NCBI GenBank assembly: GCA_030704615.1 | Contig: CM060732.1 | Coordinates: 56,089,053-56,153,052 of the forward strand | DNA from: Takakia lepidozioides | Lineage: Eukaryota > Streptophyta > Takakiopsida > Takakiales > Takakiaceae | Length of the DNA stretch: 64,000 bases | Reading direction: 5' to 3' | Shown here: positions 48,064 through 56,837 of the stretch, piece after piece | How the letters are laid out: each line of letters opens with the position of its first letter | How positions within the stretch are numbered: the stretch's first letter is position 1 | Translations under genes and position numbers: made by a program | The notes under the pieces: model-generated | Told to the model about the DNA's origin: nothing | Databases searched by the model: none | The model's input: only the letters and a program-made list of their open reading frames with translations

Positions 48064-48486
48064 TCACGATCGCCAGTCGATGTCAGGATTGTGAAGTACG
48101 AACCAGGGAAGTCCAAGGATCACATGATTCGTTGGAGACTGGATGACGTTGAAAACAATATGTGATGCTTGATCTTTAAGCTTCACTTCAAGTGGTCGAG
48201 TTTCATGGTCAACATCTCTTGATGCTAACGGTCGTCCATCGATGACTTCAACGGGGGCCGAAAGTTTCTTGTTTACGAATGTTAAATTGTGTTGCTTCGC
48301 AAAGTTTTTGTCAATAAAACATGTTGAAGCCCCTGAGTCCAAAAGTGCTTCTACAGAGATATCTTGATTTTGCACTCTGATTTTTACCGGGACTGTGAAG
48401 CAAGGTGCAGGGTCTGGAGGTAGAAAGAGACATTTTTTCGATGAGGAATTTGTTGTGTCCAGCCTCATGGTCCTATGACTGGACAT
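48064..48486 (-). pseudogene. Chromovirus aspartic protease
   Basis: The active-site motif ALLDSGASTCFID is present, followed by NHVILGLPWFVLHNPDIDW, a typical retropepsin-like C-terminal block. Open for 140 codons, but detached from gag by frame breaks. Confidence 0.9.
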
Positions 48487-48535
48487 CTTCGTTTTTTTAC
48501 CTCCTCGTATCGAACACTTGAATTGCGCCCCGAGC

Positions 48536-48603
48536 TTTGAATCTTCTCTTGTTGAGGCAGTTAAATGTTATGTGATCTTCTTCTCCGCAATAGAGGCATA
48601 ATC
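48536..48603 (-). pseudogene. Gag zinc knuckle (CCHC)
   Basis: The minus-strand frame reads CLYCGEEDHITFNC, a CX2CX4HX4C nucleic-acid-binding knuckle between gag and protease. It is out of frame with the main gag frame. Confidence 0.85.
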
Positions 48604-48613
48604 CATTCGAGCG

Positions 48614-49255
48614 TCATCTTTGTTTTTCTTGTGACATCAATGGCTTGAATCGGACAGCATCAATCTGCACAGGATCACTATCGGATATCTGATGGATCGT
48701 TGTGTTTGATGCCGTAGTAGCAACGGCATGATGCGTCGTCGACCATCCAGATTGATTCTCTTGATGTCTTTTGAACAACCGATTATCGTATGCAACGACT
48801 TGGGTGATGAATTCACTCAGTGTGCTCACATTTGGCATTGTCAGCAACAAATCTTTTACATCATCTTTTAGCCCACATCGAAACTGACTAATGAGGCTCT
48901 TCTGATTCCAGTCGAGGTCGCACGCAAGTTGTCGAAATTGAGCAACATAAACGAAAGTAGGACGTACTCCTTGTCGAAGATTTCGCATCTTTGTCTCTAC
49001 AACTCTATCTCTATTATTCTCTTCAAACTTTGCGGTGAACTCGGACATGAACGCTTCAAAATTGTATAGTAAATGCAAATTCTTTTCTAATAGCGGAGCA
49101 AACCAAGATAGGGCAATGCCTGATAGAATGGTGCCCACGAATCCCACTTGAATACCTTCATCGGGGTAACGTTGTGGATGTAGTCGTACGAACAGTTGTA
49201 CTTGGTGAACAAAACCGCGAAATCTTGATCTCGTCCCATAAAATTTCTCGGGCAT
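48614..49255 (-). pseudogene. Chromovirus gag (capsid region)
   Basis: 213 open codons with the plant retrotransposon gag signature (GTILSGIALSWFAPLLEKN, LISQFRCGLKDDVKDLLL). In-frame sequence continues upstream through one stop codon near 49280 to a possible start around 49538 in another frame. Confidence 0.88.
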
Positions 49256-49608
49256 GCTGATCTTTGGTTCTCTCGTAATCTATTGAAGAGGAACCGTTGC
49301 GGTAGGAGCTGTTGCAGTAGGGACTCGTATGGTTGAAGATCCATTGTTCGACTTCTTTAACTCTGAAATTTGTTGTTGCAAATTGTGGTGTTGGAGAGTC
49401 TGAACTCTCCGTTGGCTCTGCCACATCATCTCCTCCTTCTTCATCTTCCAAGAGCGTTGTCAAGATCTTAAGACTGATCAGCTTGTAATTGGGTGGTAGA
49501 GGTACGAAATCTTGCATCTGGAGCTGAAGACTCTGCATGTGGCGACCATTTCCACAAATATACCTTCCATTTTAACTAACTAAGGAACAAACTTTAGTCT
49601 CGCCAAAC

Positions 49609-50185
49609 TGTCAAGGACGAGAACATGACTCAACACAAACAAAATGTCGGACTAGAGATACAAGACTACACAAGAAGTCAAGGTCGGGCGTGGCCGAATG
49701 CATGGTGGGTAAACATGAATCAAAATGATCTTTATAACAATGGACAAGAGTACAAGGTACTGGAATTCGACTCGAATACTGGAATGCTGGAAACTGGACT
49801 AGAACACTGGAAGCTGGACTGGAGTATTGGGACTGTGAACAAGAATAGCTTGAACTTGTGTTGGCGAGACTGAAGAGTGTCCAGTCTCGTCTCCTATATA
49901 TACTGGCTACTAGGAAGTTCCCTAAGAAGCTTCCCCAATGGAGATTTCTTGATGGAGGAGTTTCCAAGGTTAAACAAAGGTTTCTTGATGGAGAAGGTTC
50001 TTCCAAAGGAAGCTTCCTCAGGAGTTTCCTTAGTTACTCTCGATAATTTGATAACCTCTCGATAACTTGGTAACTTGGTAACTAATGATAACTCATGGTA
50101 GATCATGGTAACTTCCAGTAACATGATAACTTGATAACTTCTGGTATTTACTCATGGTAAGTTCCTCTGGGCTATGTCCGTGACA
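49609..50185 (-). repeat. 5' LTR of the chromovirus
   Basis: 577 bp. On the minus strand it begins TGTCACGGACATAGCCCAGA and ends GTCCTTGACA, with intact TGTC/GACA ends. It contains runs of TTAC(C/T) words and a TATATATAGGAG stretch (near 49890-49910) that may be its TATA box. Confidence 0.93.
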
Positions 50186-50190
50186 ATTTG

Positions 50191-51460
50191 TGAGTCTTTG
50201 ATTGTATTGCTTTTGCTCATGTTCCAAAAGAGATAAGGAAGAAATTGCATGCAAAAGCAATCAAGTGTATCTTTATTGCTTATTGTGAAGAGACCAAATG
50301 GTATAAGTTGTATAACCCTGAGAGCAAGTATATAATCATCAGTCGTGGTGTTATATTCAATGAATCCAAAAACTTTCATCATTAAACAGTAGTTTGAAGT
50401 TTGGACCATGAAAAAAAGAACTTGGCTCTAACTCATGAAGATAAAATGGAAGAGGAGATTGTTGATGAGATTGTTGAGGATCAGATGGAAGAGGTACAAT
50501 CTACTATGATTGAGAAACCCTCAAAGGTATCTTCTATCTATTTCATTGACAGTGATGAACCCTAAAGTGTTTCAAATGCACTTAGGAGTAAGGAATGGAG
50601 ATCTTAAATAAGAAATATAAATGGACCAGCCAAAGGGATTTGATGTAAAAGGAAAATAGATGATGGTGTGTAAACTCCTCAAGTCCTTGTATGGTTTGAA
50701 GCAATCCCCTAGGGCGTGGAATGACAAGATTGATGCATATTTCATGGCTGAAGAGTTTGAGAGGAGCTCTGCTGATTATAGTGTTTACTATAAGAGGGCT
50801 CATGGAAACTCTTCTGTGATCATAACATTGTATGTTGATGATCTGATTTTGGTCTTGACTCTGTTGAAACACATGCAGAGTGTCAATATTTCAAATGAGT
50901 TTGAGATAGTGGTTGTGTGGTCATAACAGTGTAAGTTAATGATTTTGGTCTTTAATGACTTGGCTTTGTTGAAAAAAACAGTGTGATATCTCAAAGAAGT
51001 TTGAGATGATGGATCTGAAAGAAATAATGTGATCATCTGTTGATTAGGCTTTGTTGAAAAATACAAAATGATATCTCAATGAAGTTTGAGATGGTGGATC
51101 TGAAAGAGATCCAGTACTGCTTGGGGGTATCAGTATCTCGTGTTCGACAAGACCAAGCGATTTACCTGAACCAGCGTAAGTATCTTGAAGATATCTTAAG
51201 GCGCTTTGGTACGACTGAAAGTATGCCGGTAAATACCTCGTTTGTCCCAAATTGCAAACTCTGAAAGGAGACGAGTCATAAGAGTGCTGCAGACTTGGAG
51301 ACAATGAAAGATGTTCCTTACCAGAATGATGTGGGAAGTCTCATGTATGTAATGGTCTGTACTAGGCCAGGTATTGCACAAGCAGTGGGGGTCATAAGCC
51401 AATTTGTGGCTAACCCTGGGCAACTCCATTGGGTTGCTTCTAAATTCAATTAAAGACATA
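50191..51460 (+). pseudogene. Copia pol block 3: integrase end, reverse transcriptase, RNase H start
   Basis: Starts with CIAFAHVPKEIRKKLHAKAI, the integrase C-terminal block that should follow KPSSDHL of block 2. RT motifs: KLLKSLYGLKQSPRAWNDKI, LYVDDLIL (catalytic), DLKEIQYCLGVSVSR and YLNQRKYLEDILRRFG. VPYQNDVGSLMYVMVCTRP begins RNase H, and the sequence ends soon after at a deletion. About 50818-51106 carries three imperfect tandem copies of ~75-105 bp. Confidence 0.88.
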
Positions 51461-51651
51461 TTAATGATTTAGTGGTTATTTTAATCTGTATCCGGGTTGA
51501 TCCTTGCAATCCGTCCACGCGTCATCCGATCAATTCTTTAAATTAGCATGGATTTGTCGAGGCTATGCTAAAAATTGAAGAATAATGACGGGCCATTGGG
51601 GTTGGAGATGCCCTGACCCTTAACATGTGCACCCACCCAACTTTATATTTA
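51461..51651. other. Short spacer between copia block and Helitron-like copy
   Basis: No similarity recognised; contains GGGCCATTGGGGTTGGAGAT, which resembles transposon termini seen in plants, but nothing firm. Confidence 0.3.
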
Positions 51652-52301
51652 CTAGGGTAGCCTATTGGCCCAAGTCTCCAATGTCATCTAAGTCCAAGTG
51701 CAATCCCTATGTATCCAAAGACCCTGCAGTTTGGGAGATCTAGGGTAGTCTGTGCCATTGGCCCATACGTGAAGAATTGAAATCTAAGCCTAAGTGTAAT
51801 CTCCTATGTATCCAAGTGCGTCTCTCATGTAGAGGCCCAAGTGCGACCTCCAGTGTCTAATGTCATCTAAGTCCAAGTGTAATCCCCTATGCATCTAGAA
51901 ACCCTACAGTTTGGGAGATCTCCACGTTATTATTTCAACAGAGCCCACTTTGCTATTTTTGGAATCTCCCCTATCGAGGCTTAATATATTGATATATCCA
52001 CTTTGCTAAAGTTTTGCAAATTTCCTCCGACCAAAAGTACAAATCTCCCACGCGAAGGGCCAATCACTGCTCTAGGAAAGCCCACTTTGCTATTTTTCAC
52101 GAATTTCCAGCGACCAAAAGTACTCAAAATTCCATATCTTCCACACCGCGGGTCCAAAAATTGTGAGACCAAGCCAGTGCAGCCCTCATCATCATCGAGG
52201 GCTTTCCAACGGCACGAAGCACCAAGGCTGGGTCCCGCGGTTTGGGAGATCTCAACGACGCTACAAAACAAAACAAAACAAATAGCTCGTTTCATATATT
52301 A
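51652..52301 (-). mobile_element. Helitron-like non-autonomous element, copy 3
   Basis: Minus-strand copy of the 22.8-26.2 kb family. Its 3' end GGCTACCCTAG is at 51652 and is followed by T on that strand; its 5' part (AATATATGAAACGAG, TTTTG-rich leader, GGAAAGCCCTCGATGATGA) lies near 52301-52160. Immediately upstream (52302-52314) is another CTACCCTAG end, so this was also part of a head-to-tail array, cut by the copia LTR. Confidence 0.6.
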
Positions 52302-52314
52302 CTAGGGTAGCATG

Positions 52315-52658
52315 TGTTGGAATTCAACAGAAATATAGATAAAAGATAAATTGATTACTGAGAACTCTCCACCCACAGGAGCAGAACAAGTTGTGTGTCC
52401 ACCCTCCGAGCTCTCCCTATTTATACTCAAAGTCTACTCCAGAAATAGCTAAGATAACTGTAGCATAACTCAATGCTTTTATCTCCACTTGCTATTTTGG
52501 TACACTGACTTGAGTCACTAATAACTAAAGCTAACTTTAGCTAACTGAGGCTAATCTTTTGTTAACTGTAACTTGTCAGCACTACTATTATTGTAGTCTA
52601 ACTTGTCATCACAATAACTCTGAGTAACTGTAACTTGGTAAAGAGTTGATTTCCAACA
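52315..52658 (-). repeat. 3' LTR of a second copia element
   Basis: 344 bp with TGTTGGAA...TTCCAACA ends. The adjacent minus-strand sequence GTTGAGTGGGGG is a good polypurine tract. The 5-bp flank GCATG (52310-52314) is the putative target duplication; its partner is lost because the 5' part of the element is missing. Confidence 0.8.
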
Positions 52659-52703
52659 CCCCCACTCAACGAATTACCAAGTGAAATACTTAACTTACTC
52701 CCA

Positions 52704-53243
52704 TCAAGCCTCAAAAGAGTTCATGCTTTTCAGCACTAAGTTTTTTTTGTTGAATATATCTGCAACCATGTTGTTGGTGTTGCAATATATCAGTTTGACA
52801 ACTCCTGCTTCAGTCTTCTCTCGTACCAAATGATGATGAATCTCTAAATGCTTTATGCGAGCATGAAAAGTCAAATTCTTCGAGAGAGCAATACACCTTT
52901 GGTTGTCATCATATATGATCATGGTATCCCTCTGTGGACGACCACCACTAGAGAAAAATGATGATAACCACAATGCGTGCCTTTAAGATGCAACCACATA
53001 ATCTTCCTCAGTTGAAGACATAACAATCGTAGATTGCTTCTTGCTGCTCCAGTTAACAACTCCATTTGCTTGCATAAAAACATAGCCAGATATAGAATGG
53101 CGGTCATCAACATTACCAGCCCAATCTGCATCACAATAGCCGTATAGCTCTGTGCTTTTGCAAGCACTATCTGAGATACCATATGAATCCACTTGGTTGG
53201 ACAACCCTTTGATTTCGCAAAGAAAGTAAATATTTTGTTGCAA
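52704..53243 (-). pseudogene. Copia RNase H / pol C-terminus, second element
   Basis: The minus strand reads YGYCDADWAGNVDDRHSISG, VNWSSKKQSTIVMSSTEEDY; after a frame break, DNQRCIALSKNLTFHARIKH, LEIHHHLVREKTEAGVVKL and NNMVADIFNK. This is the classic copia pol C-terminus leading into the LTR. Similarity stops near 53250, so the rest is deleted. Confidence 0.88.
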
Positions 53244-53599
53244 AATTCAAACTTTGCATTACATAATAATGTTGCAGATTTTAGTATGTAAAAGGAATTA
53301 TCGTCAAACATGCCAGCATCTGCAATGAGGTCCTCATATTCATCAATCATATTGCCTGCCGACAAAAAGAAATCCTTGATCCTTTGGACTATGAAAAAAT
53401 AAATAAACTATGGAACTGGCTGGCATTGAAGAATAATAATTTTTCAATATCAGGACCCGGCTTGTATTAAAAAAAGTAACACTGCCCAACATTGGTCCTG
53501 ACATATTAGCAATGTCTTCCAAGACGTGGTTAACACGAAAGACTAGGTACGAAGAATTGACTAAGAGGGACCTAAGTAATCGTAATGAAGCCCTGAGGC

Positions 53600-53790
53600 T
53601 TTTGTGTAAAGTCTTGAGGTGCCTCCAATTACTCTCACGTTCGAATTCGGGGGAGGCTCTGGATGGTGGTGCGGAGGTCTTGCCTGGAGGCGGGGGAAAG
53701 TTCGGTCCAGACACAAAGGTCTTGCGCAGTACTATAGCATTTGATCCCTTACAGCCCCAAGTGTCTCAGAACGCCATGTGGATGGTAATT
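53600..53790 (-). pseudogene. LINE-like fragment, copy A
   Basis: About 190 bp that are clearly related (roughly 80% by eye) to 54750-54920, in the same orientation. On the minus strand the related copy encodes a frame rich in Trp and Cys like the tail of LINE ORF2. Bounded by unrelated AT-rich sequence. Confidence 0.45.
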
Positions 53791-54689
53791 GGGTGAAAGC
53801 ATGTTAATGTGTACCACTGACACTCCTGAAAAGGACTAAATTTTGACTGCTGGCGCGATACACTGCGGCGCGTGGACATGACATGTTTGCGATGAAAACG
53901 TGATGAAATTTACAGATGATAGTGGGCACCTCGACCCCATCCATCAGATGTTCGTACACCCTCTTGTACACTTCCAATTTTGCTCGTACACCGCTAATTT
54001 TGAGTTTACGATACTAACAAAACTTCCGTTTGCCACCATTTGTTGTCCCCTCATCGCATCCAAGCCGGGTTTGGTGTGTTTGATGCCTACTTCAGTGCTG
54101 CAGATGCTCATATAATTTTTAGGAGTTTATTTGATATATTTTTAATTCTAAAATAATTTGCAATGAATGATACACTATACTTCATTTTGGCCTCAAATTC
54201 AAAATTGGAGGACCTTGTAGCCATTTCAAGGACATGTGGCCTTCTTCCTTTTCAGTAGCTAAACACTTTTGGTGAAAGAACTATGTTCAAATTTTGAGGT
54301 TTAGTAGTACCAAAGTTTGGTGCCCTAAGTAATGCGTACCGCGTAGTAAGAAATACCTATGATAATGGGTTTTTTTGGTTTTGCAAGTCTACTGTCATTT
54401 TTGCATTCTTCCATACCTTACATAAGCACATGAAAATCCCTGATAGGACCTTCACATGTTATGAGTGTGAAAATGAGTCCTAAAGGACTACAACATTTTG
54501 GGACATTTGAACCTTGTGCTATTCAATACTCCTTTAGGACCCCTTAAACTTGTCAAATCACAAAACAATTTATATGGGCATGAAAAGAACTTTAAGGGCT
54601 TTCCAATGATATAATGTGTCTGTGGTTTCATACTGAACTCGATATCCTAAATTTGGATAGATTGCGCCATATGTGTTGAAAAACAGTTT

Positions 54690-55265
54690 GTGACATCTTT
54701 TTTGGGTCCTATTAGTGTGCTTTGACCCAACTGCGTTAATCTGCGGATTTCGCTCGATATTCGGGGGAGGTTGTGGATGGTGGTGCGAAGGTCTTGCCAG
54801 GAGGTGGGGGGAAGCTCGGTCCAGACACAAAGGTCTTGCGCAGTACTGTAGCATATGATTCCCTGACAGCCCCAAGTGTCTCGGAAGGCAGTGTAGATGG
54901 CAACTGCACTCTGCGGATTTTGCTCGATGTTTGCGCACATTTTGGACCAAGCCTTTCTAGATTTAGTACCAAATCTTGAAAGATGAGAGATAGTAGAGAA
55001 GAGATCGATGAAGTATCACCCGTGAATGTCATTGCACACCACGCCTTTCGAAGGTGCCAAAAAGTGGAACTCCTGAGGGTCTCCAAGATAGGGCGGTTGA
55101 GAGATCTCTGTTTTGTGACATGATCGTGGATGAAGGTCAACCGCAGACAAGTTCCCAGGATTCCAATGTGTATAGAAGACTTTGATGAAGGGCCAGATCT
55201 TTGCTGGGGCGTGACATAAGATAAGACAATGTCGATGGATTCTATGATCCCAGAGGAGCAACATG
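54690..55265 (-). pseudogene. LINE-like ORF2 C-terminal fragment, copy B
   Basis: Minus-strand frames read LLLWDHRIHRHCLILCHAPA then KIWPFIKVFYTHW (a zinc-binding-RVT-like H...C pattern) and, lower, DTWGCQGIICYSTAQDLCVW. Such a region follows reverse transcriptase in plant LINEs. No RT core is present, so the assignment is tentative. Confidence 0.45.
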
Positions 55266-55520
55266 CCTAGAGGAGGGCAGTTTGAAATTGTAACGACTCG
55301 CCTACTTTTAGAACTTTGTTTGCTATCTGCAAAAAGAATGCAGTAATCTTTGTTGGGCTGTTTTGATCAAGATCGAGCCCCATATAGCAGGTCACCTTTC
55401 CAATTCATGACTTTCCCACAACTTTCCTTTCGAAATTCATGATTTTCCCATCTCAGGTCCCATTTGGCTTGCATAGGATTTGCATTCAAGGGCCTTCAAA
55501 AGGACACCTTGATGAAACTT

Positions 55521-55585
55521 CACAACCAAGTTGTAGCCCAATGGTAATGGGCACATACCACCTCGGAAGTGGTTGTGGGTTATTA
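55521..55585 (+). repeat. SINE-like repeat, family 2, short copy
   Basis: CACAACCAAGTTGTAGCCCA and ATGGTAATGG match the repeat at 32654, and CCTCGGAAGTGGTTGTGGGT matches its second half. Box A is TAGCCCAATGG at 55534-55544; box B has decayed. Confidence 0.55.
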
Positions 55586-56837
55586 TTATGTGATGAATCA
55601 CAAGGAAAAAAAATAAAGAGAATATTAGAGCACATTTGAAGTAGGCAATTCAGACTTATAGTGCGTAAAGGCCTTGGGGCGCTCAAGGGTTTGATTTTTT
55701 CCATTCAATAACATTCAAAAAAGTTCCAAGGGCTTCCTCCCCTTTCCTCCGAAAAACAAGTTTAAAAGAAAACCAAATAAAATCCGGGCGGCTTCAAACT
55801 GATGATGTGCCCTTCGAAACGTGAAAACGATGACGTGGTCGACATAACTTTTTTTCTAATTTGTCAGGAATCATATTTACAAACATTTTGAATTTATTCG
55901 TACAGTCGGGGCAGCTTTAAGAGAAATGTCAGTGCTGCCGTGACAACAACGACCTGGCATGACAATGACGTGACACTATGGCACTCTATTCCTGCTCTAC
56001 ACTAAAACTAGTCTTCGACCATCAGTGGGCCGTAGATCTAAATTAAACAAGGGGATGGGTAAACGAGGAATAAGGTGGAGTATGAAAATGTCTGGGAACG
56101 ATGGTACAGCTGCAAAGACTTTCAGAGGGAAGAAACAAGAAAACAAGAAAACCCGACCCTCACTGCACAATCGATAAGCTACGGCGACATATTTCGCTCA
56201 AAACTCTAACCATAACCAGCTCATTACAAACACATTACTTTCAGTACAAGTACGACTTACATTACTTGATCACATTCTTACTCGAAGTACTCACATTCCA
56301 TCGGAAAATCGGAAAATCGGAGACCACAAAGCTGCTTATGTCAAATGAAAATAACGCACCAGATGAGTAGGAAAGTGAGACGGGCTCTGCCGAAAATGAA
56401 GTTCCATAAAATAAAGCCGATATGAAAGGTCGATAAGATATTATCTTATCACACCAGTACAATTATTGGTGCCATTATCCATGATAAGCACTTATTAGTG
56501 AACGTTCAGTTCCCTGAGAGGGCTGCGTCTTATTGTTTCGTGATCTTAGAGATTGCATCCCACGGGATACTGGAGATGATGCACCCATATTTCTGCCTAT
56601 TCCCTGCCTACTATACAACAGCTTCTCTGTGAGAGTTCTCTAGAGCTGCTGGGCACTACTGTACACAACCCAGTGGCCTTACAACACCATTTTCAACCAA
56701 ATTCCAGTGGTGCATCTAGCTCTCTTCACCACCTACACTCGCCCTGAAATCAACTTGTACCTGAATTCCAACAATCTTAAAATGGCTCGAGGCAACCTTT
56801 CCACCACGATGCAAAGGGCCTAGATGATTAGTTGAGC
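55586..56837. other. Spacer, 3' flank of the 56.8-59.3 kb gene
   Basis: No supported gene or repeat. The first ~400 bp after the stop codon (56838) should include the 3' UTR of the minus-strand gene. Confidence 0.4.

Larger units (their letters stand above)
43087..50185 (-). mobile_element. Chromovirus (Ty3/gypsy with chromodomain), full-length but defective
   Basis: 7099 bp bounded by LTRs and by the target duplication ATTTG (43082-43086 and 50186-50190). Internal order on the minus strand: gag, CCHC knuckle, protease, reverse transcriptase, RNase H, integrase, chromodomain, the standard chromovirus order. The polypurine tract lies just before the 3' LTR (AAAATGAGGGGGTGC on the minus strand). 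After the 5' LTR the minus strand reads GT then TGGCGAGACTAAAG, a possible primer-binding site of unusual sequence. LTRs differ visibly (about 12-15% in the first ~115 bp compared by eye), and the coding region has many frameshifts, so it is an old, inactive copy. Confidence 0.95.
41640..51460 (+). mobile_element. Degenerate Ty1/copia element, split by two later insertions
   Basis: Copia sequence survives in three blocks: 41640-41946, 42749-43081 and 50191-51460. Block 1 carries the GAG-pre-integrase zinc region (DLWHQRLGHVSMQSLA, then CDGCVYGKHHRNSFPN). Block 2 has integrase (CDGGGEYIS, CKENGFVKQSITPYT, NGVIERKNRTFV, TAAYLRNRLPNN). Block 3 has the end of integrase, reverse transcriptase and part of RNase H. 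Excising the MITE and the chromovirus, each with one target duplication, rejoins the blocks in frame. Frameshifts, stops and a deletion within integrase (between KKVFELL and RCDGGGEY) make it inactive. LTRs were not identified. Confidence 0.88.
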
